In this document: in pieces, positions 1 through 8,819 of the stretch
How positions within the stretch are numbered: position 1 is the stretch's first letter
Layout of the letters: the number at the start of each line of letters is the position of its first letter
From: Paenibacillus lignilyticus
Lineage (GTDB): Bacteria; Bacillota; Bacilli; Paenibacillales; Paenibacillaceae
Length of the DNA: 64,000 nucleotides
NCBI RefSeq assembly: GCF_017942085.1
Contig: NZ_JAGKSP010000011.1
Location: forward strand, 124,001 to 188,000
Direction: 5' to 3'
Translations under genes and position numbers: made by a program
The notes under the pieces: generated by a model
What the model was told of the DNA's origin: nothing
Database searches by the model: none
The model's input: only the letters and a program-made list of their open reading frames with translations

Positions 1-240
1 AGCATACTATTAACCTATCATTTTCCTATTTTTGCACATGCAAAATGGAAATAAATCATGGCGCCAAAGGAGTATTAGTTAGCCCTCGATTGGGCTCATC
101 GGGGTTAACCATCTATGGAAATGTTGCCTATCGCGGAACATTTCGGCCAGTGCCTGCCGCTCCGACTGTGAAATTCAGCAGCAGCTTCCGTACATCCCAC
201 CGCGGCTCAGTGGATAGCTGCCGCATCACCGGAGCCATAT
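1..240. other. No convincing gene
   Basis: This stretch lies 3' of the response regulator gene and its terminator. Short open frames exist on both strands, but none has a ribosome binding site or a recognisable product. It may hold the far end of an intergenic region cut by the window edge. Confidence 0.5.
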
Positions 241-243
241 AAA

Positions 244-270
244 AAGGGCAGCCCGCCAGCGGCTGCCCTT
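244..270 (-). terminator. Rho-independent terminator of cluster A
   Basis: Ten-base arms (AAGGGCAGCC and GGCTGCCCTT) enclose a short loop, and on the minus strand the stem is followed by a T-run. It begins a few bases after the stop of the response regulator gene, so it ends the cluster A transcript. Confidence 0.85.
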
Positions 271-274
271 CCTC

Positions 275-1873
275 TCACACGCGATGCTGCACCGCATGTT
301 TCGTCCGATATTCCATCGCCGAGATGCCTTCCATCTCGCGGAAAACGCGATTGAACTGCTTCGAATTCTCGAAGCCGACTTGCTCGCTGATCTCGTAGAT
401 TTTGTGCTCCGTTTCCTCCAGCAGCGACTTGGCTTTCTGGATGCGCACGCGCTTTAAGTAGACGACAAAGCTCTCGCCGGTAAACTCCTTGAATGCCTGG
501 CTGAAATACGAGTAGTTCAGCGAAACATGGTTCGATACCGTCGCCATATTCAGGTCCCGATGATAATTGTCGTGAATGTAGCTGACCGCCTTCTTCATCT
601 CCTTATGCTCGGCATGCACAAGGCGCAGGCCTTTCACATAATCGTTCAGCCGCAGCAGCAAATCCTCGACGCTGCGAAAATAATCATGAATCGTCTCGAA
701 GTTATACATGCAGCCGACCTTCTTATAGATGCGCAGAATCTCCACGGATTCCTCGCCGTACTGGTTAAAGACCCGGTCAAACACAAGCTCGTTCAGCTGC
801 TTGCTGATCTCCTCGATCGACGCGATATCGAAGCTGGTCAGCTTCTTCGGATCAAGAAGCTCCGCGAGAATCTGCTTCATTTCCTTATCCCGCTCGGTTC
901 CGAGCATATTCGCCAGACGCCGGATGTCTTCCATCGGCAGATGGTTCTCCTGATGGCGAGCTCTCTTCCGGTCGTAATGCAGCAGCACCGGCTCTGCAGT
1001 GATCGCCTGCAAGAAGCCGTACCTCAGCGCTTCAAGTGCCTCGGCATAGGCAAGTTTGACCCCGCTGGCACCATTCAACCGCTGACTCACTCCGATTTGC
1101 CCCGAAACCTGATGCTCTTTCATGAACGCCAGCAGGCTGCTGGGTCCCTTAATCTCCTCGCAAATAACGACCAGCCGATCATCCTTATCTTTAAAATAAA
1201 ACCGAACTCCGCCAGGCCGAGACGCCAGCAGCGCCTCCAGCTGGCCCGCTTTCCCGGAGGACAATCCGCCCCGAAGCTGAAGCAGAGCGATCACGTAACC
1301 ACGCGTCTCACCAGATTCGGCCCCCGCTTCCGATGAATCCAGAGCTTCAACAAGCGCATCCCAGCCTGCCTTCGCGCACCGTTCAGCGATTTCATTTTCG
1401 CTCAAATCCGGATGCAGGAAGATGTAGTTCAGCTGGGTCGCAAGCAGCTCATCGCGATAGTGATGCACCTCTCCCAGCCGCTCGGATAACGCCGCTTGCC
1501 GCTCCAGCTCCCGCTCCACCCGCTCAAGCGACGCGAACAGCTCATCCCTTACAATCGGCTTGAGCAGATATTCCCTCACATCGTAGAGCATCGCTTCTTT
1601 CGCATAGTGGAAATCATCATGGCCGCTGAGTATCATGACGACCGGCTTCTGCTCCAGCAGAGCCAATTCGCGAATAAGCGTCAGGCCATCCATTCCCGGC
1701 ATCCGAATATCCGTGATGACGATCTCCACTTGGCCGCTTTGAATCAGCCCAAGCGCTTCTTCCCCGTCAGCCGCAAATAACATCTCATAACGTTCGGGAT
1801 AGCCTCGTTCAATGATCGCCTTCAGCCCGAGCCTGATATTACGTTCATCGTCCACAATCAGCAGCGTACGCAT
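275..1873 (-). CDS. YesN-type response regulator, AraC family
   Basis: This 532-residue protein has an N-terminal receiver domain (acidic pocket near residues 8-9, phospho-acceptor D55 in ITDIRMPG, conserved K105), a long middle region, and a C-terminal AraC-type double helix-turn-helix over about the last 100 residues. By family precedent the phosphorylated regulator activates the neighbouring sugar transporter genes. It starts one base after the kinase stop; its ribosome binding site (GGAGGGGTGACC) lies inside the end of the kinase gene, so the two are probably translationally coupled. The ligand sensed is unknown. Confidence 0.93.
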   Translation of the reverse strand: MRTLLIVDDERNIRLGLKAIIERGYPERYEMLFAADGEEALGLIQSGQVEIVITDIRMPGMDGLTLIRELALLEQKPVVMILSGHDDFHYAKEAMLYDVREYLLKPIVRDELFASLERVERELERQAALSERLGEVHHYRDELLATQLNYIFLHPDLSENEIAERCAKAGWDALVEALDSSEAGAESGETRGYVIALLQLRGGLSSGKAGQLEALLASRPGGVRFYFKDKDDRLVVICEEIKGPSSLLAFMKEHQVSGQIGVSQRLNGASGVKLAYAEALEALRYGFLQAITAEPVLLHYDRKRARHQENHLPMEDIRRLANMLGTERDKEMKQILAELLDPKKLTSFDIASIEEISKQLNELVFDRVFNQYGEESVEILRIYKKVGCMYNFETIHDYFRSVEDLLLRLNDYVKGLRLVHAEHKEMKKAVSYIHDNYHRDLNMATVSNHVSLNYSYFSQAFKEFTGESFVVYLKRVRIQKAKSLLEETEHKIYEISEQVGFENSKQFNRVFREMEGISAMEYRTKHAVQHRV

Positions 1874-1874
1874 G

Positions 1875-3767
1875 TCAGGTCACCCCTCCGCTTAATATGA
1901 AATAAGGTACGCGCATAATAACGCGCGTATAAGCACCTTCCCTGCTCTCGACGAACAAGCCGTATTCCGTGCCATAAAACAATTGAATGCGCTGATGCAC
2001 ATTGCGAAGACCGATCCCGCTGCCTTCCGTTTGCTTCTCCTGCTGCGCATAAACATCCCGCTTACCGACAATGGAGCTGCCTGCATCTTCTTGGCTGATC
2101 TTACGGTTCAGCTCCTCCGCCATCTCCGCTGTCATGCCAATCCCGTTATCTTCAATTTCGATGACGATCGTGGAGTCGATGACCTCAGCTTTAATCGAGA
2201 TGATCACGTCACGCGCTTCCGATGGCTTAAACTTCATGCCGTGCTTGACGGAGTTCTCTACAATCGGCTGCAGGGACATCTTGAGCAGCTCCTGATCCAA
2301 GTAATCCGGCGGAATGTTGATCTGCAAGCTGACCGTATGATCAAACCGAACGTTCATAATGGCAATGTAGTTCGTAATATGTCCAAGCTCATCCTTTAGC
2401 CGCACGTACTCACTGGTCCACTTCAAGTTGTAGCGCATCATGCCGCCAAGCGAAGTCAGCGCATCCGAGATGACGGGCTGGTTCTCGATTTCTGCCAGCA
2501 TCTTGATATTCTCAAGGGTGTTGTAGAGGAAATGGGCATCGATCTGGTTCTTCAGCGTTCGCAGCTCCGCTTCCTTGGAAGCGGCCTGTTTCGTGACGGC
2601 TTCGGCGATGAGCGAATTGATTTTCTTTAACATTTTGCGAAAATGATGGGCCAGCTCTCCGACCTCGCCTCCGCCGCGGATCGTGAAATCAAAGTTGAAA
2701 TCACCCTGGCGCACCCGCTTCATGAAATGAGCGAGCGTATGTAATTTCTTCAGAATAAGCGCATTCAGAAAGTAGGTCGAAACCGACAAAATCGCCAGCA
2801 AAATAACGTTGACCATGATGAGTTTGTTGCGCGTCTTATTGATATCCGCGAATACGTTCTTCAGCGACACGACATTAACGACGTAGGCGTCCAGCTTCTC
2901 GATATACATGTAGTTGCCCAGAAACGGCGTTTTATCGTGGTTAAACAGGAAGTGGCCATTTCCTTGCGTGACCTGCTGATTCAGCGCGCTGCGGATGTCC
3001 GGCTCCGTAAGGCCCGTGTTTGCCAGAAACGGGCTGGCGTCATTGCGGAACATTTTGCCTTCCCCATCAATTACGAACATCTCCGACTGGCTCGTATCGG
3101 TGCCGTGAAATACGCCTTGAAAAAAATTCGTCAGCAGCATATCGACCTGCATGATGCCGACATGGCGGCCTGCCGGATATTCGATCTCGCGCAGCAGCGA
3201 GAGCTTCGGCCTGGATTCCTTCGCATCGGGAACAAGCGAGCGGATCGGCTCGCGATCCATTCGGTCAAAGTACCACAATTCCTGACCGTCCAAGCTGTTC
3301 ACCTTCGCATACCAAGGGTCGCCTTGAATACGCCGCTCGAGCATAATGACGGGCCACAGCTCGTTAATGCGCTTATTATTCGAGAACAGCCGGATATGCT
3401 CGATATTGGGATTGTTGAACTGAAGGCGCAATATATTCGAGACCACGGTCGTATCGAACTCAATCAGCTCCGTGGCGTTGGGTTCACTGGTCCGCTCCAA
3501 ATAATAGAGGACCTCTTTATCCGAAATCGACAGCTGCGCGGCACGCTCCATCGTCTCGATGTTGTTGTTCATATTGACCCGCTCGATCTCCAGCGTGTTC
3601 TCGTACTTCTTAATAATGTCTTTCATATAATTGTCGTTCAGCTCTTGGAAAATATACAGCGAAATCAAGACACTCGGCAGCAGCAGGATGAGAATGTACG
3701 AAATAAACAGTCGCTTCTGCAAGGACAGCTGTTCCAGCTTATAAATGATCGTTTCACGGCTGATCAT
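1875..3767 (-). CDS. YesM-type sensor histidine kinase
   Basis: A 630-residue membrane kinase. Membrane segments lie near residues 19-41 and 316-338 and flank an extracellular sensor of about 270 residues. A HAMP-like linker follows, then a His_kinase domain (H412 in AHFLYNTLE), an N-box (LQPIVENSVKHG) and glycine-rich ATP-lid motifs. The frame can be opened further upstream with a TTG, but the ATG at 3767 puts the first hydrophobic segment at the usual place. It pairs with the regulator just downstream. A large hairpin lies between it and the binding-protein gene. The signal is presumably a sugar or the liganded binding protein; this is inference. Confidence 0.9.
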   Translation of the reverse strand: MISRETIIYKLEQLSLQKRLFISYILILLLPSVLISLYIFQELNDNYMKDIIKKYENTLEIERVNMNNNIETMERAAQLSISDKEVLYYLERTSEPNATELIEFDTTVVSNILRLQFNNPNIEHIRLFSNNKRINELWPVIMLERRIQGDPWYAKVNSLDGQELWYFDRMDREPIRSLVPDAKESRPKLSLLREIEYPAGRHVGIMQVDMLLTNFFQGVFHGTDTSQSEMFVIDGEGKMFRNDASPFLANTGLTEPDIRSALNQQVTQGNGHFLFNHDKTPFLGNYMYIEKLDAYVVNVVSLKNVFADINKTRNKLIMVNVILLAILSVSTYFLNALILKKLHTLAHFMKRVRQGDFNFDFTIRGGGEVGELAHHFRKMLKKINSLIAEAVTKQAASKEAELRTLKNQIDAHFLYNTLENIKMLAEIENQPVISDALTSLGGMMRYNLKWTSEYVRLKDELGHITNYIAIMNVRFDHTVSLQINIPPDYLDQELLKMSLQPIVENSVKHGMKFKPSEARDVIISIKAEVIDSTIVIEIEDNGIGMTAEMAEELNRKISQEDAGSSIVGKRDVYAQQEKQTEGSGIGLRNVHQRIQLFYGTEYGLFVESREGAYTRVIMRVPYFILSGGVT

Positions 3768-3850
3768 GCGCGGTCTGTTTAACAATTGGGGATCACGTCC
3801 ATAGAGTGGGATGAATGCCTGGTCTCCAGTATAACGCAGAAAACGAGCAT

Positions 3851-3934
3851 GAACAGCCGGGCGGAAGCCCGCAGCCAAGAAGGGCGGCAGACTTCACCGC
3901 GCTTCTTGGCCGAGGCTTGCACCGCCGGCTGTTC
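3851..3934 (-). promoter_or_regulatory. Long imperfect hairpin between lipoprotein and kinase genes
   Basis: The arms at 3851-3882 and 3902-3934 pair over a 10-bp outer block (GAACAGCCGG) and a 9-bp inner block (GCCAAGAAG), with partial pairing between. No T-run follows on the minus strand, so it is more likely an mRNA processing, stabilising or attenuating structure than a simple terminator. It would let the lipoprotein be made in excess of the kinase. Confidence 0.6.
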
Positions 3935-3965
3935 GATTACCCGATTTCGAAATGGATTTCGTCTT

Positions 3966-5681
3966 CTATTTCAGAAATTCTTTCAGCTTCGCTACGTTCT
4001 CTTCGTATTTCTTCTGTTGGAACGCCTGCACTTTATCGAAGCCTGCGTCTTTACGTTTCTCTAAGAACTCTGCGAACGTTTTGTCGAAGTCCTCATCGGA
4101 CTTGCTCAGCAGCAGCTTCGGAAGCGTTTTGCCCCATGTTTGGGCGATCTTCGTATTTGCAATTCCTTCCTCGGAGTTGCCCGTCGGATTGATTTGGTCG
4201 TATTGCGAGAAGCTGTGCGTTTTGCCTTTCGTCCAATCTTCCATTTGTTTGGACGGCTCCACGCTCGGCGGTGCCCACTTCAGGTTCATATTGGTATCCA
4301 TCAGCATCCAGAAGGTGTACGACGCGCCATATTTCTTATCGAAGGAAGAGCGGTCTTTGTTCAACAGCTCGAGTACTTCCGGTTTGAATACGTCTTTGCC
4401 GTCAGCCGTGTCATACGTAACGCCCGGCTCGCCCATGAACAAGTCTTTGTTGCCTTCTTCACTTACAAGGTAGCTGAGGAAACGAATCGCTCTAGCTTTG
4501 TCTTTCACGTTCTTCGAGATAAGCGTTACCGTCCAGCCGGAGATGCCGGGGCCGCTTAATGTCGGTTGATCGCCGGCATCATTACCAGGGCCATCGATGG
4601 CGATGTAGACGGAATTCGGATCTTTGGCATAAAGGGCGTTCTGTTGTGCGGCAAAATCACTGCGCTGGTACAGCATCGCGAAGTAACGGCCTTGCGCGAT
4701 TTTCTCTTCCATTTGCGGACGTTTGTCGATGAAAATATCCTTCGCCAGCAAATCCATTTCATTGGCTTTGCGGAAGGTTTTGAGCCAGCTTACATACTCC
4801 GGATCGGTTACACGGTCGTACAGCTTGCCGTCTTTCTCATACGGAACAGCAAGGAAGTTCTGCAAGTAACCTTCGAGCGAGCTGTTGCCGGTTTCGCCAA
4901 ACTCATGCAGGCCAAGCGGAATAAGCGGCTGTCCGTTTACTTCCGGGAATTTCTCCTTCGCAGCTTTGAGCGCGTTCAGGAAACCTTCCTTGGTACGCAT
5001 GTCTGGTTTGCCAAGCGCTTCATACATATCTTTGCGTACGACGAATGTTTGGTTCGACGTGTAATCGCGTGCATATTTCTCGAAATCCTTCGGCGAGGAC
5101 GATGCGTTCGGATACCCGTACACATTGCCGTCTTCTTGGGTGTACCAAGATGTCTTCGCAGGGTCGGCAACCTTGAAGAAGTACGGATCATACTGATCTG
5201 CCAGCTTGTTCAGCGGTTCAACCAATCCGCCTTCGATCATCTTCTTCACGCCGTCCTCATACCAGCCAAGCGTGATGAAATCCGGTAGCGAGCCGGAAGC
5301 GATCATCGTATTGAGCTTCTCGTTCTCGTTGCCTGCCGGCACGATGAAGTTGACGTTTACGCCGGTTTTCTTCGTGATGTATTGGGAAGTTGCGTCTACG
5401 CCCCACTTATTCGGGAACCAAGAGAAGTTAAGATACCAGTCGAACGTGATGGGCGACGTGTCGGCTTTCCAGCCCGGCTCATCCGCAGATACGGCGGGTT
5501 TGTTCTCTGCTGCAGTGTTGTCTGCTGCCGCTGTGTTGTCCGCAGCATTCGCAGCTTTGTTATTGCCCGCTGCCGCTTCATTGTTCTTGTTGTTGTTGCC
5601 GCCGGAGCAAGCCGCCAGCGTGAAGACAAGCGCAAACACTGTCGTTAAAGCAATTAAGCGCTGAACCTTACCTTTTCTCAT
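3966..5681 (-). CDS. Sugar-binding lipoprotein (LplA/YtcQ type)
   Basis: A 571-residue extracellular solute-binding protein. It has a lipoprotein signal peptide with lipobox LAAC (C25), an Asn/Ala-rich linker to about residue 70, then a family 1-type binding fold. It should capture an oligosaccharide and deliver it to the two permeases encoded just upstream on the same strand. Length and linker match the large binding proteins paired with LplB/YtcP permeases in Paenibacillaceae. The ligand cannot be read from sequence. Confidence 0.92.
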   Translation of the reverse strand: MRKGKVQRLIALTTVFALVFTLAACSGGNNNKNNEAAAGNNKAANAADNTAAADNTAAENKPAVSADEPGWKADTSPITFDWYLNFSWFPNKWGVDATSQYITKKTGVNVNFIVPAGNENEKLNTMIASGSLPDFITLGWYEDGVKKMIEGGLVEPLNKLADQYDPYFFKVADPAKTSWYTQEDGNVYGYPNASSSPKDFEKYARDYTSNQTFVVRKDMYEALGKPDMRTKEGFLNALKAAKEKFPEVNGQPLIPLGLHEFGETGNSSLEGYLQNFLAVPYEKDGKLYDRVTDPEYVSWLKTFRKANEMDLLAKDIFIDKRPQMEEKIAQGRYFAMLYQRSDFAAQQNALYAKDPNSVYIAIDGPGNDAGDQPTLSGPGISGWTVTLISKNVKDKARAIRFLSYLVSEEGNKDLFMGEPGVTYDTADGKDVFKPEVLELLNKDRSSFDKKYGASYTFWMLMDTNMNLKWAPPSVEPSKQMEDWTKGKTHSFSQYDQINPTGNSEEGIANTKIAQTWGKTLPKLLLSKSDEDFDKTFAEFLEKRKDAGFDKVQAFQQKKYEENVAKLKEFLK

Positions 5682-5754
5682 GTGTTCTACCCCTTTGCTT
5701 CGCTTATTATAATGTCTTTGCCGACTTGGAATCCAGCCCGCTAGGACGAATAAC

Positions 5755-6648
5755 CTAACCCTTGATCGAACCGATCATCATGCCTTTGACAAAATATTTC
5801 TGCAGGAACGGATACACCAGCACAATTGGCAATGTAGTGACCACCATCGTGGCGAGCTTAATCGACTGCGAGGTGACGCTCTTCGTAATGCCGCCCGGCA
5901 TCGCCGCCATCATAATGTTCGAGCTCGACAGTGCGATAACCCGGTACAGGTAGGTCTGAATCGGCTGCAAATCCATATTGTTGATATAGATCATCCCGGT
6001 AAAATAATCGTTCCATTGATACACCCCGTGGAACAAGGCGATCGTGGCGATAACGGGCATGGATACCGGAATGACGACGCGGACGAAGATGGAGAAGTCA
6101 TTGGCTCCGTCGATCCTCGCGGCTTCCTCGAGCCCCGCGGGAATTTCGCGGAAGAAGGCCAAGAAGATGATGAGATCAAAGAAGTTGAACATGGCCGGAA
6201 TGATGTAGACTAAGAAGTTATCGAGCATATGCAAGTCGCGAATAAGCAAGTAGAACGGAATGAGACCGCCGTTGAAAAACATCGTAATCGTACCGAGCAG
6301 CATGTAGATTTTGCGTCCAACCAGCTCTCTTCTGGAGAAAGCGTACGCAACCATTGCCGTAAAAAATACATGTGCGGGTGTTCCGATAACCGTCTTCGCC
6401 ACCGTTACGCCCATGGCCAGCATAATGCCGGGGTTGTTGAACACCGCTTGGAAGTTATCGAGACTGACCACTCGAGGCCACCAGTAGATGCCGCCGCGCA
6501 TGGCGTCCTGCCCTTCATTGAAGGCATTGACGAGCACGTACCAGATCGGATAGATCGTCACGAAGCAGACAAGCAGCATGCCGATCGTATTCACGGCATC
6601 GAATAGTGCCTCGCCGGCAGTTTTTCTTCGGAGTAGGGATGTATACAT
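5755..6648 (-). CDS. Carbohydrate ABC permease, YtcP/LplC type
   Basis: About 297 residues with six predicted membrane segments and the cytoplasmic EAA-type loop (EEAARIDGAND) that contacts the ATPase. It ends in a GSIKG-like tail typical of this half of the permease pair. The ATG at 6648 is preferred because AAGGTGG lies 12 bases upstream; the longer frame would need a TTG placed directly on that ribosome binding site. It follows the partner permease by 24 bases. No ATPase gene is nearby. Confidence 0.92.
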   Translation of the reverse strand: MYTSLLRRKTAGEALFDAVNTIGMLLVCFVTIYPIWYVLVNAFNEGQDAMRGGIYWWPRVVSLDNFQAVFNNPGIMLAMGVTVAKTVIGTPAHVFFTAMVAYAFSRRELVGRKIYMLLGTITMFFNGGLIPFYLLIRDLHMLDNFLVYIIPAMFNFFDLIIFLAFFREIPAGLEEAARIDGANDFSIFVRVVIPVSMPVIATIALFHGVYQWNDYFTGMIYINNMDLQPIQTYLYRVIALSSSNIMMAAMPGGITKSVTSQSIKLATMVVTTLPIVLVYPFLQKYFVKGMMIGSIKG

Positions 6649-6672
6649 CGGTCGGCGCAACCACCTTATCTT

Positions 6673-7644
6673 TTAAAATAGTGACGTATCGTTGAGTTTC
6701 TTCGACACTTGGTTTGCCATGATCAGCAGAATCAGCGCGATAATCGATTTAAACAATCCGACTGCGGCCGAGTAGGAATAACGCCCGCTTAAGAGACCGG
6801 TCTGATAGACATACACGTCGATCACGTTGCTCGCGCTCTCGTTGAGCGAATTGCGCAGGACGAGGATTTGATCGAAGTTCGAATTCAGAATGCCGCTGAC
6901 CGCAAGGATGAACAGGATCGCGATCGTACCGTTGATGCTCGGGAGCGTCACAAACCACATTTTCTGAAAACGTCCTGCTCCGTCAATCGTTGCGGCCTCG
7001 TACAACTCCGGCGAAACGCCTGCGATTGCAGCTAAGTAGATGATGGCCGACCAACCAAGTTCCTTCCAGATGTCGGATGTGATGACGATTGACCAGAAGT
7101 AGCTCGGCTCCGCCAAGTAGCTGATCGGTTCCTCGATGAAGCCCAGTGCGATAAGCATATTGTTGATGATGCCGACATCGGCGAGCCATGTGGTCAGAAT
7201 GCCTCCGAGAATGACCCACGAGAGAAAGTGAGGCAGGTAGGAGATCGTCTGGACGAACTTCTTCAGCTTCAGCGAGCGCAGCTCGTTGAGGAAGAGGGCG
7301 AAGATGATGGGCAGCGGGAATGCGATAATCAGCTTGATCAAACTCATGCCGACGGTGTTCCAGATGACATTGGGCAGCTCATCATCCTCGAGAAATTCGC
7401 GGAAATGCTGCAATCCAACCCAAGGCGCATCGTGAACGGAATGGATGATGTTGTATTCCTTAAAGGCGATTATGACGCTGTACATGGGAATGTAGTTGAA
7501 AATAATCATCCAGGCTACGCCCAGCAGCGCCATCACCTGTAAATACCTCTGGCCGATCATCTTGCGGATCACTTTGACGGCCTTATCCTTCCGGCTTGCC
7601 GGCTGCTGCCTCGTAGACAGCTCATAGCTCAGATTGGCGCTCAT
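6673..7644 (-). CDS. Carbohydrate ABC permease, LplB type
   Basis: A 323-residue integral membrane protein of the MalF-like half of the importer, with the loop motif YEAATIDGAGR and six membrane segments after a polar N-terminus of about 30 residues. A GGAGG ribosome binding site precedes the ATG. It is the first gene of cluster A. A near-consensus catabolite-repression site lies in its leader, which suggests the cluster is shut down in the presence of preferred carbon sources. Confidence 0.93.
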   Translation of the reverse strand: MSANLSYELSTRQQPASRKDKAVKVIRKMIGQRYLQVMALLGVAWMIIFNYIPMYSVIIAFKEYNIIHSVHDAPWVGLQHFREFLEDDELPNVIWNTVGMSLIKLIIAFPLPIIFALFLNELRSLKLKKFVQTISYLPHFLSWVILGGILTTWLADVGIINNMLIALGFIEEPISYLAEPSYFWSIVITSDIWKELGWSAIIYLAAIAGVSPELYEAATIDGAGRFQKMWFVTLPSINGTIAILFILAVSGILNSNFDQILVLRNSLNESASNVIDVYVYQTGLLSGRYSYSAAVGLFKSIIALILLIMANQVSKKLNDTSLF

Positions 7645-7679
7645 GCTGGCAGACCTCCAGGGATCGATTTGTGATTGAA

Positions 7680-7693
7680 TGTAAGTGCTTTCA
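7680..7693 (-). promoter_or_regulatory. Candidate cre (CcpA) site upstream of cluster A
   Basis: On the minus strand it reads TGAAAGCACTTACA, which differs from the cre consensus only at the central G. It lies 36 bases before the first permease start, a position suited to roadblock repression. No convincing -35/-10 pair could be assigned beside it. Confidence 0.5.
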
Positions 7694-7784
7694 TTCTTCT
7701 GGACTTATTGTAAGCCGCCGGGCAGTGGCAATATAAGGTCTCAAATTTTGCATTCGGTCGCAAAATTTCAGGTAACCTCCCCGC

Positions 7785-7874
7785 GTGTCGCTCCCAGTGC
7801 TACTCTTCCACCCATTCCGCCACTTTTCCGACGTTGTGTTGCTCCTTGAGCTACTCTTCCGCCGATTCCGCGCC
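7785..7874. repeat. Imperfect direct repeat, 51-bp period
   Basis: Two units of about 39 bp begin at 7785 and 7836 and share GCTACTCTTCC and ATTCCGC blocks, with 8 differences by eye. They lie in the 570-bp intergenic region upstream of cluster A. The overlapping minus-strand frame (7691-7891) has no family resemblance and is not called as a gene. Confidence 0.55.
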
Positions 7875-7903
7875 AGCACCCCTTTTTCCACATGTGCGAA
7901 ATT

Positions 7904-8088
7904 CTAACGAACCTTGGAGGTCTTATTTGGCCGGATTTCGGGGCTTAGAGAATCTAACGAATCGTAGAGGTCTTATTTGGGGAATTTGGACTCCAAAACA
8001 AGCATAAACCGTCAAATAGCGCTTCTACGATTCGTTAGACTATTTTTGGAGCTATTTTCGGGCAATTAAGCGCTGTACGATTCGTTAG
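7904..8088. repeat. 185-bp intergenic palindromic element, copy A
   Basis: Four 27-bp units begin at 7904, 7954, 8012 and 8062. The first two read CTAACGAA... with TTATTTGG at the end; the last two are inverted. Unit offsets (0, 50, 108, 158) are identical to the copies at 42597 and 60798. Copy A resembles the 60798 copy over its whole length. It lies 47 bases beyond the terminator of the acetyltransferase gene. No open reading frame or transposase is present. Confidence 0.85.
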
Positions 8089-8134
8089 AATTTCGCGGAT
8101 CCCGCTTTTAGCGTGTTGATCCGCTTCCAGCAGC

Positions 8135-8183
8135 AAAAAAACAGCCCAGGCGCATGATGAAATCATGCTCGCCGGACTGTTTT
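8135..8183 (-). terminator. Terminator of the acetyltransferase gene
   Basis: A roughly 20-bp imperfect stem (CAGTCCGGCGAGCATGAT on the minus strand) is followed by seven T residues. It lies 36 bases past the acetyltransferase stop. Confidence 0.85.
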
Positions 8184-8218
8184 ATGGAATCTGCGCGCGC
8201 TATGGGTCATTGCGCTGG

Positions 8219-8797
8219 TTACTGAGGATTCAGCAGGCTGTGCAGCCGCTCCTTGATGACCGGCCACTCCCTATCGAGAATGCTGTAATAGACGGAGTCT
8301 CTTACATAGCCGTTCGGATAGATCATGTGGTTGCGAAGCACGCCTTCCTTTACGGCACCGAGGCGTTCAATCGCCTGCTGGGAGCGCGTGTTCCGCGAAT
8401 CCGTCTTGAGCTGGACTCGGATCGTACCCAGCGTTTCGAAGCAATGCTTCAGCAGCAAATACTTGCACTCCGTATTAATTGAAGTGCGCCAAACCGATGG
8501 GGTCAGCCACGTCGAACCAATCTCCAGCCCTTTGTTCGCGATGGAGATATCGAAAAGCTTCGTGCTGCCAACGATACGCCCCGTGGTCTTATCGATGATG
8601 ACAAACGGCAGCGCCGCCGGTTGCGACAGCGCCTTGCGCACATCCGCTTTGGCATCGTCCAGTGTAGCTATGGCTCCTGCGGTAAGCGTCCAAATCTCGG
8701 GATATCGGCCCGCTTCATAGATACCGTCGATATGCTCGACTGACAGCGGAACCAGCTCTACTTTAGTGCCGGATAATGTAAGTGGTTGTATGTCCAT
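8219..8797 (-). CDS. GNAT family N-acetyltransferase (RimJ/RimL-like)
   Basis: A 192-residue protein with the GNAT fold. A segment with TGRIVGSTKLFDIS forms the central strands, and a later segment with RSQQAIERLGAVKEGVLR is the typical RimJ/RimL helix and C-terminal signature. The ATG at 8797 has GGGGAG eight bases upstream and excludes a poorly conserved 15-residue extension. Members transfer acetyl groups from acetyl-CoA to protein N-termini or small amines; the substrate is unknown. It is the last gene of the small 8.2-10.1 kb run. Confidence 0.88.
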   Translation of the reverse strand: MDIQPLTLSGTKVELVPLSVEHIDGIYEAGRYPEIWTLTAGAIATLDDAKADVRKALSQPAALPFVIIDKTTGRIVGSTKLFDISIANKGLEIGSTWLTPSVWRTSINTECKYLLLKHCFETLGTIRVQLKTDSRNTRSQQAIERLGAVKEGVLRNHMIYPNGYVRDSVYYSILDREWPVIKERLHSLLNPQ

Positions 8798-8819
8798 GGT
8801 GACTCTCCCCTTGCTGTAA

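Noticed and set aside
45-242. 65-codon plus-strand frame at the window start
   Set aside because: No ribosome binding site, no family resemblance, and it runs opposite to the neighbouring genes.
527-1336. 269-codon frame antisense to the first response regulator
   Set aside because: The minus strand codes a clear AraC-type regulator; the antisense frame has low-complexity His/Arg/Leu-rich composition typical of shadow frames.
7691-7891. 66-codon minus-strand frame upstream of cluster A
   Set aside because: It overlaps the degenerate direct repeat and has an Arg/Ser-rich product without homology; more likely intergenic.
7904-8088. CRISPR array
   Set aside because: Units are partly inverted, only four per site, and no cas gene is present in the window.
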